Assembly: GCA_009829735.1 (NCBI GenBank)
Contig: CM020618.1
Location: forward strand, 2,540,882-2,604,881
From: Pyropia yezoensis
Lineage: Eukaryota; Rhodophyta; Bangiophyceae; Bangiales; Bangiaceae
DNA: 64,000 bases
Direction of reading: 5' to 3'
Shown here: one piece after another, positions 34,690 to 45,699 of the stretch
How positions within the stretch are numbered: the stretch's first letter is position 1
How the letters are laid out: each line of letters opens with the position of its first letter
Made by a program: the position numbers and the translations under genes
Notes under the pieces: generated by a model
Databases searched by the model: none
Seen by the model: the letters and a program-made list of their open reading frames with translations, nothing else
Told to the model about the DNA's origin: nothing

Positions 34690-36712
34690 ATATCGTGCCC
34701 CTACCGACGGAGGTGTCGCCTCTAGAACTATCGAGGCGACGTTCTGTTCCCGTCTTCTCTCTTCCCCTTCCCCCCGGCGCTCCCTGATTCGTTGTGCTTG
34801 GGCTGTGCCGCCGATCGGCTGTTTGCTGTACATAATGAGAGCTGTTCTGTCTACGACCAGAGACCGGTACCCCTGTGTAGCTGTGCTGCGGGTCTCCAAG
34901 GATAAGGCCTGGGCTGGCGCCCGTTTGTGGTTGGACCCTTTGTGTTTGAGTGTTTAACTGTGCTGACGTCGCGCGGTTGCTGGTCGGCTTCCAGCAGACT
35001 GTCGCGGCGTTTTTCATTTTTTATCATCGCGGGTGGGTTTGCATTGCGCGTGCGGCCGGTCAGACGACCGGCCCCGGCTGTTTCGTTCATTTTTGTTTGT
35101 TTCCGTAGGCGAGTGTGTACATAGCCTTGGCGACTGTTCCGAGCGGCAGTCGATCATTTGAAAGCATGTTCGTGAAGGCACCCCGGCCTTGGAAATGGCG
35201 GTCTCCATTCAACTTTGCCTATTGAATGGCGGTCGCTATCCTCAGCGCGGACGGCTGTCGAAGCAGTCGTTGAGGTGATGCTCCGCCGCGAACTAAACGG
35301 GCACCACTGCGCACTCGCATCACCTCGGCCGCCGCGTCGGCCCCACTTGGACATCACATGGGCGACACCGCCGCCTCCCCTCCGTCCGACCTCTCAAGCT
35401 TGCTCCTCATCCTTGTGAAGAGAGCCACATCAACAGACATCCTCACTCAGGCACGCCTTACCCACCACCGCGATCGCGACAGCTGGATGAACCCGCGCGA
35501 ACAATGGCGCACGCGCAGGCGCGGGCCACTGCTGGCATCGCTCCCGAAGCTGGCTGGGCACTATCGCAGAGCACCTCTCACCACGATAGTAGCCACGGCC
35601 GTCCAACACCCCTTACGATAGCCACAGCCTCCACCGCCTCCCACGCCCCCAACGTCCAGCACCACCACCCCTACCGACACTGCTGCGGTCTCCTCTCGTG
35701 ATGCTTCCTAACGATGACGCGCGGCCACAACCCACCCCTTGCCCACTTGTCCACACCCCGCCCGCCCTAAACAACACGCCCGCCGCTGCTGCTCACCGCC
35801 CAACCCCTCACACCGCCGCCGACACCGCCGCAGTACCGCCCCCCTGTCCTTCATGGCCACCGACACCGCCACAGTACCGCCCCCCTCTCCTTCACCGCCG
35901 CCGACGTGCCGTTACCCACCTCCCAAAGTCGCCGCCACAACCGCCAAGACCAGCACCCGCCCAGCACCTAGCCGCTCACTGCCGACGCCAATTCCGCCGC
36001 AGTCCCCCCGTCCCCTGGCGCCATCGCCGCCGTCGCCGCCGTACTCTCGCCGCATTTCTCTCCCCCCACCGCCGCCAGCGTCGCCACAAGCATCGTGCTG
36101 CCACTCTCTCTTCATTAGCCGCATCCGCCGCTGCCGCCGCTGCCGCCAGCTTGCAGCCGACCGCTGCCCATCCGCCGCCGCCAGCTGCCGCTCCCTCCCC
36201 CACCACCGTCGACACCGTCTCGCCCCCGTCTCCCTGAGGCCGCCTCTACCAAAGCCACTGACCTGCCCTTTCCCCCTCATTCCCGCCGCCGCCGCCGCGC
36301 TATCGCCGACTATCAACTTTCGACAGACACCGTCACGCGCTCTCCTCTTGGAAACTGCCGCCACCAGCTGCCGCCGACCCCCACCCACTCTCCCCCCGCC
36401 GTCTTCGCGGCAGGTCCCATCCCCCCAATCGCCGCCACCATCGCCACCGAGTTGCCCTTCAACCCAAACATGCCGCCACCACCCCACCAGCAAAGAGAGA
36501 AGTGGCAACGGCACCGCCGCCACCGCCGCAGCCGCAAGGCCGCCGCACGGCCGCTGCAACACCGCCATGTCCGCCGGCCGCGTGATTACCGGGCCCCTCG
36601 TTGCGGCCGCCCCCCCCCAGCCGCCCCACAAGCCAGGACCCACAACCGGACGCACCCACGACGCGGGCCGCCGTGGCCGACGGTCGCCACGTCGCCGCCG
36701 GGCCCCCCTCGA

Positions 36713-36750
<38 letters not shown>

Positions 36751-37403
36751 TCGGCACGAACGAGCATTGAGAACGCTGACAGCGAGGTGGCCCGCAGCCC
36801 CTGCCCCCCCACACCCCCCAGGCGCGGTCCCCGCTCCCGCCGTCCTGGCGGTTGCCACTACCCCAGCGTCGGCCAGCCGCACCGAGGTAAGGGCGACCCG
36901 GCGGCCACGGCCAGAGGCCGCTGCGGGCAGCCGTTCTTAGGGTGGGCACACAAGGGCGGGCACCTGCCGCCCCTTCCCCCACCGCCGCCACCACCACCAC
37001 CGCCAACGACGCCACCAAATCTCCATCCGCCCCCCCTCAGCCCGCCGCGACCAACATCACAACGATGCCGGCGACGCTCGCGCCCCCCTTGTAAGCTTGT
37101 AGAGGGGACTTTACGCCAGCGTGGGCCGTCTGCCCCACTCTGCCTTGACCCCTAGTGCATCCCCTACCGCTGTGCGCTTGGGCCGCCCTGCCGACGCCAC
37201 CCGCAACGACGACCGCCTCCGCCGCCGGCCAGCCGACCGGGGCACCACCCCGACGCACGCCCTTCCGCGGACGTGCGTGCGCGTCCCCGCCGCCCGGCAT
37301 CATTTGACCCCGTGACGCCGCTCCGCTGTCGTTCCTCTCCCCTGTCTCCCACCCCTTGGTCTATTCTCCTATCCCCCCTTCCACACCCCCCCACCCCCCC
37401 GCT

Positions 37404-37470
37404 GTCCCAGAGCCCCAACTGTCCCAGAGCCCCAACTGTCCAAGAAACCCAACTGTCTCAGAGCCCCAAC
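37404..37470. repeat. Short tandem repeat, CCCAGAGCCCCAACTGT type
   Basis: About four imperfect copies of a 17-19-bp unit (ccagagccccaactgt, ccaagaaacccaactgt, ctcagagccccaac) in a C-rich stretch. Confidence 0.6.
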
Positions 37471-38320
37471 AGAGAAGCAGTCACACGCCTTGCCTCACAC
37501 TGCCTCATGGCTATCAGCACCACGTACCTCAGTTCCCCCCCCGTACCCAAATCGGCACCCTCTGCCATCGCTGCTTCTCTTCTGGCACGTGGATGCGCGA
37601 GGGATGATGCCAGCAAGGAGTAGCAGTCTCAAAGTGGGGTCGGTTGCTCGTCAAAGCGGTGGAGGGGGGCGGGGAGCGTGTTGAATATGCTCGGTCACCT
37701 TCGAAGGACGAGGTGCCCTGATCGACTTGAATCCCATCTGAGCTTGTGATAACTACATCATGTACTTTCCGTCCGGACGACCGCCGTTCACTGGAGGTGT
37801 GGACAACGTCCATCCTGGCCGCGTGGCGCCAGCTGCCATCTGTCTGTGTCTCCACGGTCTTACTGGAGGTCCTTTCGGCCCGCCCGACAACCGTCTTCCG
37901 GGACCTTTATCTAAAGCTCTAGGCCCGCCTGGCTACGGCGGGACCGATGATCACTTGTATCAATGCGCGACCCGGACGCTGAGCGTGCAAGAGCGCGTGC
38001 CGTGGGTGGCCGATGGGGCGGCGCTGGGGGTGACGCCGCTGCTGCTCCCGCCGCTGACGACGGGCTCCCCGCTGGGAAGCTGGCCAGCAGCGTCACCCAC
38101 CAACTGCTAGGAGAGGACAACGGGGACCAGGAGGGACCCGCTCTGTGTACATACCTTACCGTCGGCGGTTAGCCGCAGCAGTGGCAGCCTGTGGGCAGCA
38201 GCATAATCAGGAAACCCCCAGGTCAGTCTGCAAAGAAGCGGGAATAAAAAAAAGAGGCAACAGGACCAGACCACACCTGATCGCCACGGTCGCCGCGCGC
38301 GGGTGGGACGCCCCTACGTT

Positions 38321-40171
38321 TCATGCCAGCCCCGCCCAGTGCGAGGGGACGCCCGGCACGGCCGTCAACCGCGGCAGCTGCTCGCGCATCCAGCGCACCA
38401 TCGGGGCCGCCGCCGCGACAGCGTCGGCGGCTCTCCCGTACGGCACGCCATCGCCGTCGACGAGGCGGTAGTGGATGCGCCGGAGGCGGCTCAGGCGGCG
38501 CAGCGGCTCGGCCGACAAGGCCGCCTCAAGCGGCTCGATGGTCAGCGCGAGGGAGGTCAGCGTCGACGCTGCCGGGGAGGCGCCGAGCGACGTCAGAAGC
38601 AGTGGGGTCAGCACCTGCGGGCGGACGGCCACCCATGGGACGACGCCCAGGTGGGTCAGGCGGCCGCACGGCCACGGGTGGAAGAGGCCCCCCGCCCGCT
38701 CCTCGGTCACGTGGAGGGACAGGGCGGTGAGGGCGGGGAGGCGGCCCAGCGCCGACATCCCCGCCGGTGTGACGGTGTCATCGAAGGCGATTCGCAGGCG
38801 CGCCAGCCGCGACACGCTGGTGGCTGCATCGACGAGGCGGCGCAGGTTGTCGTCGTCAAAGAACCCCGCGGTGAGCACGTCCAGCTCTGCCGGCAGGGCG
38901 GTGGCGGCGACGAGGGCAGACACCACAGGGTCCACCAGCGGTGGCTCCTCCCCGAGTAAAAAGTGGCCGCCCCCCTGTGCTTCGTCCAGCGCACGGCCCG
39001 CGAAAAGCGGGCCGAGGTCGTCATCCACCGCCCACTCGGTCGCCGCTATCCACGACAGGCGGGCCAGGCGGGGCAGCGCCTGCACGTCCACCGCGGCGCT
39101 GGCGCCCTGGCCAATGGCGCCATCTACGGCCAGGCAGGTCAGCCCCGGGCACGCGGCCGCTACCGCCGCCGCGGTGCGGTGGCCAAACGTGACAGCGAGC
39201 AGCGTGAGGGTGCGGAGGGCAGGCATCCCACCGGCGGGGGCCGACACGACCCGCCGCACCCGCGACTCGCTCGGCCAGCACTCGTTTGGGACGCCGCCGA
39301 GCGTCAGCTCCGTCAGGGTGCCCCCGTGGTGACCCAGCAGCGGCGCCACCACCGTCGCCCACACGGGGTTGGCGATGCACCGCAGGTGGAGGCCCCGCAG
39401 CGGGGCGGCCGTCAACGGTTGGGAGCCGAGGGCGTCCAGGACGGTGGCCGACGCGGAAAAGGTAGTCAGCCGCAGCGCCCGCAGCGCCGGCATCTGCTGC
39501 GCCGCGAAGACAGTGTCCATGATGGCCTCGACGCGGTCGCCGGGTGCGGGCGGCATCACCCACCCGCCGCCGCCCGATGCCGCGGCGGCCACCACACACG
39601 CGTCGCACACCGAGCCGCTGCGGTCGTCACCGTGCAGCGACACGGCCTGCACATTCGGGGCGCGGCGCAGGAAGCGGTGCCCCCGCTCCTCGGCGTCGGC
39701 AAACGCCTGGGAGGCGTCAAAGAACAGCCTGATGGCCGCCCCCTGTTCGGCGACCGTGAGGTCGGTGTGGAGCACGTCGAGGACGGCCGCTTCGGTCGCC
39801 GCGCCGAGGCGCACGTGCGGCGGCCGGCGCAGCGTCAGCGTCGTCAGCGACGCGGGGCCGACGCGGGAGAGCCGCCGAGAGGCGCTGAAGAGCGCCGCGT
39901 GGCCGCCCGCGGCATACGCCGCGGCGGTGATGCGGCCGAGGACATTATCGGGGAGGGACGTCAGCGTCCGGTGCTGCAGCGGCGGCGGAGGGGGGGGGGA
40001 GGGGAGGCGCCCGCTGGGCCCCCCAGCAGCAGAAGGTCTGGCGTCCGGCACGCCCGGGGCGTCAGGCACCCCAGTGTCGTCCGGGACACCGCTTGCGTCA
40101 GAGACGCCGTGGGACGCCTCCTCCGTCGGCAGCGGTCGCGGCGGCCGCGGCGACGGCGGTGGGGAAGGCAT
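38321..40171 (-). CDS. F-box/leucine-rich-repeat-like protein
   Basis: A 616-residue protein. After a Pro-rich N-terminus with a small GVPDA/GVPDD repeat (about residues 25-45) comes LTSLPDNVLGRITAAAYAAGGHAALFSASRRL, which has the spacing of an F-box-like helix pair. Many irregular repeats of the form ALRxLxL, LTxLxLGG, LRTLTLLAVTF and LARLRIAFDD run to the C-terminus, as in LRR solenoids of the AMN1/FBXL type. If the F-box reading is right it would be a substrate receptor of an SCF ubiquitin ligase; the target is unknown. The start is the first ATG in frame (40171); a GTG at 40228 is ignored. Intronless and convergent with nothing obvious. Confidence 0.65.
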   Translation of the reverse strand: MPSPPPSPRPPRPLPTEEASHGVSDASGVPDDTGVPDAPGVPDARPSAAGGPSGRLPSPPPPPPLQHRTLTSLPDNVLGRITAAAYAAGGHAALFSASRRLSRVGPASLTTLTLRRPPHVRLGAATEAAVLDVLHTDLTVAEQGAAIRLFFDASQAFADAEERGHRFLRRAPNVQAVSLHGDDRSGSVCDACVVAAAASGGGGWVMPPAPGDRVEAIMDTVFAAQQMPALRALRLTTFSASATVLDALGSQPLTAAPLRGLHLRCIANPVWATVVAPLLGHHGGTLTELTLGGVPNECWPSESRVRRVVSAPAGGMPALRTLTLLAVTFGHRTAAAVAAACPGLTCLAVDGAIGQGASAAVDVQALPRLARLSWIAATEWAVDDDLGPLFAGRALDEAQGGGHFLLGEEPPLVDPVVSALVAATALPAELDVLTAGFFDDDNLRRLVDAATSVSRLARLRIAFDDTVTPAGMSALGRLPALTALSLHVTEERAGGLFHPWPCGRLTHLGVVPWVAVRPQVLTPLLLTSLGASPAASTLTSLALTIEPLEAALSAEPLRRLSRLRRIHYRLVDGDGVPYGRAADAVAAAAPMVRWMREQLPRLTAVPGVPSHWAGLA

Positions 40172-41975
40172 GGAGGCAACTAAAAGTAGGCAGGGGGAAG
40201 GGGGACGGTCAACTACGGTACCGTCCACATGCGGGGTGGAACAACCGCCCCGCCGGCTGTCGTCTCGGAGCTGCCGTCACCACCACCAGCGTCCCCGTCG
40301 GCAGTGTCCCCAGCCGTCGACACTCTCCCACGGGGGCGGCGAGGCAGTGACCACCGTGGCGGGGATTGGGGGGAGGTCGTCGGTGGCTGCGCAGACAGCA
40401 CGTCGTCGCAGCCGCCGTCGCGGCCGCAGCCGCGGGGCGTCCCACTCGTACGCTGCTCAGGCGGGCAGCGTCACGAGGACAGCTGCCCGCAGAGGCCGCC
40501 ACTGCCACCACCGCGAGCCGCCCGGCGCCCCCTCCCCCCCCACTCCTCTCACTCTCGTCTACCACCCCCCCCCCCCCTCCCTCCTCCCCAGCCGCCATGC
40601 AACGGGAGGGGTGTGGGGCACGCGCGAAGATCGCTGCGGCGGTCATCTCCCCCACACCCCCCGGCGGCCCCCTCCCCCCCGCCCCCACCCACCCAGCGAG
40701 CCCCATTCACGGCGGCCGCCGTGTCCGCCGCCGCGACAGCGACGGCGCGTCGGCGGGGGCGCAACCGCGCTCCCGGCGGGGGCGCAACCGCGCCCCCGCC
40801 GACGGTCGCGCGTGCGTCGAGCGCGATGGCGGGCGCGGGGGGCGCCGCGGCAGCGTCAGACCCCAGGCGTGAGGCCAGACCGGGGCAACGGGGCCCAGCA
40901 GAAACCACGAGGCATCGCCGTCGTGGCGTGTGGGGGAGGCGGGGAGAGCGGCGGCTGGCTGCTCCTCACGTCGGCACCCGCGTGCGCCCTCTGCAGGGGT
41001 TGCCACTTTTGAAAAGGACGTCGCCCCAGGCCTGTGAGGCGGGCACTTCTCTTTCAAAGCCGGCGCCTTTTGGATCTGTGGCCCTAGCCTCTGCAGAGGT
41101 CGCCTGAAGTCGCCTGCCGCTACTGGTGCATGGCGGGATCGGTAAATCGACGAACTATTTGAACCCCCCCCCCCACTTCGCCGCTTCCTCGACGCACAAT
41201 GGGGGCGCCACGCGCCGCCTACGAGATGGCGAGGACGAGTCCAACGGGAGCCAAAAGGGGACGGCGGCGGCTGCCGTCCTGGTGGCTGCCGGCCACGGTC
41301 TCGTGGCAGAGCCGACGAGAATTCCATCGCATGAACAAGTCCATGACCGCGCAGCAGTGCTTATCGCCTACCGCCCAAGGTGTCATGTTGCACGTCCGCT
41401 AAAATGTGTACATTCGCAGAGGCGGGTCTCCGACGCGCATCAAACTTTTTTTTAATCTCGCGTTCGATTCGTTGTCCATTGAGAGGCCGAGCCAAGTGCC
41501 CCTGTAGCAGACCACGGCTGGATCTGATCGCCATCCCCGTTGGTGATGGGATCACGCCCTTGTAGCGGTCATCCAGTGGACCTGCGGGCCTTGCCGTCGG
41601 AACGCGCCTTCAAGAGAGGCCATGAGCACATGATCCCGTGAGGTCCACTGCTTGCCGCCACACCAATCAGAAGCACCCCTGCGAGCCACGATGCCCCCCA
41701 GCCGCTCGCTGACAAAAAAACACCCTCCAATACCTAGGAAAGGCAATAGTCCCTGAAGAGAACGGTTCCCCATGTTGGGCTCAGCCAGCCCAATTCGAAC
41801 CCCCCCCTGTCCAAGCCAGGATTAGGACATGCCCCGATCGCTTGACGAACCCGACCGCCTTTTGATGTACAGAACGCGTTTACGACCAACTTTTCACGCG
41901 CTGCTGACGTTCGGTGCCGCATCAAGCATCGAGAAATGCTGTTGGCGAGCTCGGCTTTCGTGATGCCTCCCCTTA
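40172..41975. other. No supported gene
   Basis: Presumed promoter side of the F-box/LRR-like gene, then C-rich tracts near 40565-40600 and 41167-41176. From about 41.4 kb the base composition becomes clearly less GC-rich. No convincing frame. Confidence 0.4.
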
Positions 41976-42094
41976 TTGTGCGTCCCGTAAAAAGTGGACG
42001 TGCACGGGTCGTGCAGTGTGGGTTTGATTGGTCCAGTGGCCGACTTTTGACATGATCACGACACGAGCACGTCCAATTTTTACGGGACGCACTA
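41976..42094. mobile_element. MITE copy 1 (119 bp, TA target duplication)
   Basis: Terminal inverted repeats of about 29 bp, T(T/A)GTGCGTCCCGTAAAAA followed by (G/T)TGGACGTGC, flanked by TA at 41974-41975 and 42095-42096. TA duplication is typical of Tc1/mariner and pogo-type elements. It carries no coding capacity. The second copy at 50959 is the same length and differs at only about five positions. Confidence 0.92.
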
Positions 42095-42104
42095 TACTGT
42101 TCTA

Positions 42105-42420
42105 CTGAGCTTGACACGGGTCCGTACTCTGACAGTTTCTTTTCGTCCACTACGCACATTCGTCGACCCACACGCAGCGAGCAACATTTGCTCGTTGTGC
42201 ATCATGGCCTCACGGTTGGTTCCGACGATCAGGATAGCATTCTCAATACCATCCTCTTTGAAAGGTCCTTGTTTGCCTAGACGAAACCTGCTGGTTTATC
42301 AGATCAATGTCCTCCTGTGTCGATTCTCCCATTCGCAGCCGTGATAACAGACTATAGATTTGGCCAAAGTTGGGTTGACCCATGTTTTGTGGGCTCGAGT
42401 GGACGTCTTGCTCGTTTAGT
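42105..42420 (-). pseudogene. Fragment of a Pif1-like helicase, frameshifted
   Basis: Leftward reading gives FGQIYSLLSRLRMGESTQED then IDLINQQ, the F-x-x-L-x-x-R-x-R-x-G-x-x-T-x-x-D-x-x-L pattern of the Pif1/Helitron helicase region. After a frame change near 42260 comes KEDGIENAILIVGTNREAMM plus HNEQMLLA, matching the following segment in which helicases read '(I/L)xxTNxExxxxN'. Walker motifs were not found upstream. The relic ends next to MITE copy 1. It may derive from a Helitron or from a Pif1-like host gene. Confidence 0.45.
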
Positions 42421-44380
42421 GCTTGTATTACGAGCGTGGCTGAGTCGCTTGTCTAGTATGGCCATTCGCTCAAGAGACGGAAGCCTCATCGGATGGGATT
42501 CCAAGCCGACTTCGATTTCTGGCTCGTCCAAAGCATCAGCGCTAGGATTCCATTGTGAGCCTTCAGCACACCGGCTTCACTGTTTTCACTACCGGAAAGT
42601 TCATCCATGTGAAAAGTATATTCCTTGTTTTCTGTCCGGTGTCTATCCGCAGACTGCTGGCGACGCATGTGCGATTCCTGGGTCGATAACGATTTTAGTG
42701 CTGGATCATTCCACGAAGTGTCGAGGTCGCATCTCGTCGAGCAACTGACCTGAGAACTGAAGAAGAATCCTTGCCGTCAGAACCGATGCCACTTAGTGAG
42801 CGCCAGGGAGCGTAAAGACAACATGGACATGTTCATCGCTTCACCATTGGACGAATCAATTGGAGCGTGATCAAAGACGATGGCACCTGTTCGACACAGG
42901 GAAACGTACTCGTATCGGCCCACCGGCTGACGGTGAAGCGCCGTAAAAAACCGCGCTCCAGGACGGTAGTATCGACGCACACGTCAGTCTGATTTTACAA
43001 AGCGGGAAGCAACGGGCCCCCACACGCGAACTCTTACATCCCCCCACACCTTCACCCATCGATCCTGCACCCCAAGCCACATGCGGGCCAATCACTTCCT
43101 CCGCTGGCGCTGGCCCGCCAAGTCATCCCAATCCCTCTCCACGCTTCATCCCGGCCGTCGGGGCACGCGCCCCGAACTTTACTGGGCAGGCACCCCGGTA
43201 GCCATGAACGCCATCAGCACAAGTATTGGGTAAATGCAAAAAAACCCTCGCAACTCGTACGAATATAAATCCGATTGGAATCCAGAGGATCCGTCACGAA
43301 ACCAAGAGCTGAGTACCCAACTCATCCCAAACCGGTCAACGTGTCGCGACCGGCCCCCCGGGCCACCGTCCTCCAGTCAGGGGGCGGCGCCTCCCATGGG
43401 TCCTCCTCGCCATGCGGGGCCAGAAGACAGGCCCCCACCTCGCTCTCAGCGAGAGGCCAACAGCGTCTCCTCGCGTGAGGCGCTGAAGAAGGGCCGTCAA
43501 CGGCCGCCATGGGACGCCATCCAACAAGGGCTCACTGAACACCTGCACTCCTCTTGGACTTTTTTCTTTGAGAAGACCTGCGCGAGGGAGTCAAGGGCGC
43601 ATTGACTACTGGCAAAGCCCGCATTCAGGACGCGCCGTGGCAGAAGCAGGCTGCATGTATCAACCTCAGCAGGAAAAATGAAGCAGCCCGAGGCCACCGC
43701 CGCTGCCAATTTTGCCCCCCGGACATTTTAGCTCTTCTCAGACTCTAGCGCCGCGGGGTGAACAGGTGTAAAACTGGTGGGTGTGACGCTCCCACCCATT
43801 AGGCTCGCATCGTGCAACGTTGGCAATGTAAGTCGAGTGGTGACAACGCATTCGATCGCGCGACTCAAATGAACAGATCAGCCAATTCCAAATTGATGAA
43901 CAGGGAAGGAGAAAGTCGGTAGCTCAAGGCGCATCCGCGGGGTCATCAGGGGACCCTTGTCGATGTATTGACTCTTTTCATGAAGGATTCAACCAGAGGA
44001 GAATGGAGGTTGGCGGACAAAAGATCACGGTCCCAAGTTGAAAACAAAACTGGACTCTAGAGCCAGTAGGCTCGCGCACATGGCGCGAGAATCCAAAACC
44101 CCATGTGCAGTGGGCGTTGAGTAAGAGTGCAGGTAGCGGGCAGGGTACCCGAACAGAGACAAGAAAACGCGGCGGACCAGCAGGACAAGTGAAAGGGTAA
44201 CAAAATGTCTCAAAAGTACGAGGCACCTGCGGCTAAAGGGGCCGGGCCCGGCGACGCTGCGCGGGAAACAGTACGAAAGACAGTGACGGGGTATGAGCGC
44301 GTAACGGACCTCCCTGTACTGGCTGATCGTGCATCGCCTCCATACGATGTGTGTGACAAAAGTTCCCACGGAATCAGACA
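42421..44380. other. Relic DNA, no supported gene
   Basis: Short interrupted frames only. The first part may be more of the degraded helicase. No structured repeat recognised. Confidence 0.35.
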
Positions 44381-44389
44381 CATTATGCA

Positions 44390-45690
44390 TAGAGGACGAG
44401 TTACCCGCGCACTGGGCGTCGCTCACCGCCACGGGGAGGGTGGGTCTAGGTGCTGACCAAATAGGCCCCTGAAACCGCGATATTGCGATCCACATGATCA
44501 CCCACCACCTGAATGGTTTGCAGTCGCATTCTGCACGCGCATATCTCAGCACACACCTTGCAACACTTTTTCCACATCTTCGCGCGTGCGCCAGGGACAC
44601 TACGACCGGTGCAGGCGGCGAGAGGCGGAACTCTCGGTTGCGACATGTGGACCGAAATGTGCGTTTCGGTTGCTGTTTTCACCCCCATCCATGGTGTGAG
44701 GCTGGAGCTTGCCATGTCAATAGATATAGTATACATAGGGGAACGAGTTCCCCGCGCACTGGGCGTCGCTCACTGCGACAGGGAGGGTGGGTCATGGCGC
44801 ATGCGGAATAGGCCCCTGAAACGGCGATATTGCGATCCACGTGATCACCCACCACCTGAATGGTGTGTGTGGCAGTATTGACCCCAGGTAGGGGGGCAAC
44901 ACGTGCCATGCAAGGGGCGGCAGGCAACTAGCCTGACCCGTTTCTCCCCATGCATTTGGGTCCATATTCCCTAAGTTAGGGATAGTTAGCTTCGTAGTAA
45001 ATCCAACGTGGATTCGAGGGTTTTCTGCATTTTATCGTCTTGAATTTTCGTGTGGCCCGGTGGGCAGGTGCTGGGGTGGGAGATTCTGAGTGGCGAGATT
45101 CTGAGGGGACCCTGGGGGGATAAGGGGAGGGACAGCGGGGCCTGGCCTCGCTTGCCCGTCCCGACCAAGAAACTGTTGGCCCACACACCATCTTCTTGTT
45201 TGTTAGTGGGGGGATTGCCCCACAACAGGGACAGCGTGTGTGCGACTTGCACTTCTTCCGGTTCCCCCGACACGGGAGGCAGCCCTTGCGCACCGCCCCA
45301 ACTTGGGTGCCGTGTGTGCGAGTGGTTTTTGCCACAGTGTGGAGTCCCGTCCTGCACGCCCATTTATCAGCACACACACTGCAAAAGTGTTTGCTCACCA
45401 TCTCGCGTGCGCCGGGGACACTGCGACTGGTGCAGGCGGCGAGAGGCGGAAATTTTGGTGGCCACATGTGGACCGAAATGTGCGTTTCGGTTGCTGTTTT
45501 CACCCCCATCCATGGTGTGAGGCTGGATTTTGCCATGTCACCAGACAGAGGATATATGAGGAACGAGCCCCCCGCGCACTTCGCGTCGCTCACTGCGACA
45601 GGGAGGGTGGGTCATGGCGCATGCGGAAAAGGCCCCTGAAACATCGATATTCCAATCCACGTAATTACCCACCACCTGAATGGTGTGGAT
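44390..45690. repeat. Degenerate repeat array of about 350-bp-class units
   Basis: Two modules recur in the same orientation. One (gaacgag..cccgcgcac.., cgtcgctcac.., ggcccctgaaac.., cacccaccacctgaatggt) begins near 44395, 44741 and 45562. The other (cgcgtgcgccggggacac.., gtgcaggcggcgagaggcgg, gaccgaaatgtgcgtttcgg, cccccatccatggtgtgagg) begins near 44580 and 45403. The copies are diverged by substitutions and indels. An unrelated stretch of about 0.45 kb separates the second and third copies. No protein is conserved across copies, so it looks like a non-coding repeat family. Confidence 0.8.
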
Positions 45691-45699
45691 TCCCGACAC

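Larger units (their letters stand above)
32239..38320. other. C-rich and simple-sequence region, no firm gene
   Basis: Six kilobases without a recognisable gene. 33770-33910 is CCC/CCT-rich, and 35700-37050 is dominated by imperfect CCG/CCA repeats with a clean CCG run near 36714-36750, giving spurious Pro-rich frames over 300 codons on both strands. The only frame of protein-like composition is listed at 34345-34689. Confidence 0.4.

Noticed and set aside
35739..37018. Two overlapping open frames of more than 340 codons on opposite strands
   Set aside because: Both are products of CCG/CCA simple repeats; neither has non-repetitive protein-like sequence.
37963..38230. Possible leftward spliced mini-gene (…LTADGK joined to QLVGDAAG…)
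   Set aside because: A GTATGT donor and CCTAG acceptor exist, but no start exon was found and the upstream F-box/LRR-like gene already ends in a stop at 38321.
39369..41012. 547-codon rightward open frame
   Set aside because: Mostly antisense to the F-box/LRR-like gene and then low-complexity Pro/Arg sequence.
41790..41815. GGTTCGAATT on the minus strand, like a tRNA T-loop
   Set aside because: The flanking bases cannot form a T stem and no acceptor or anticodon stem is present.
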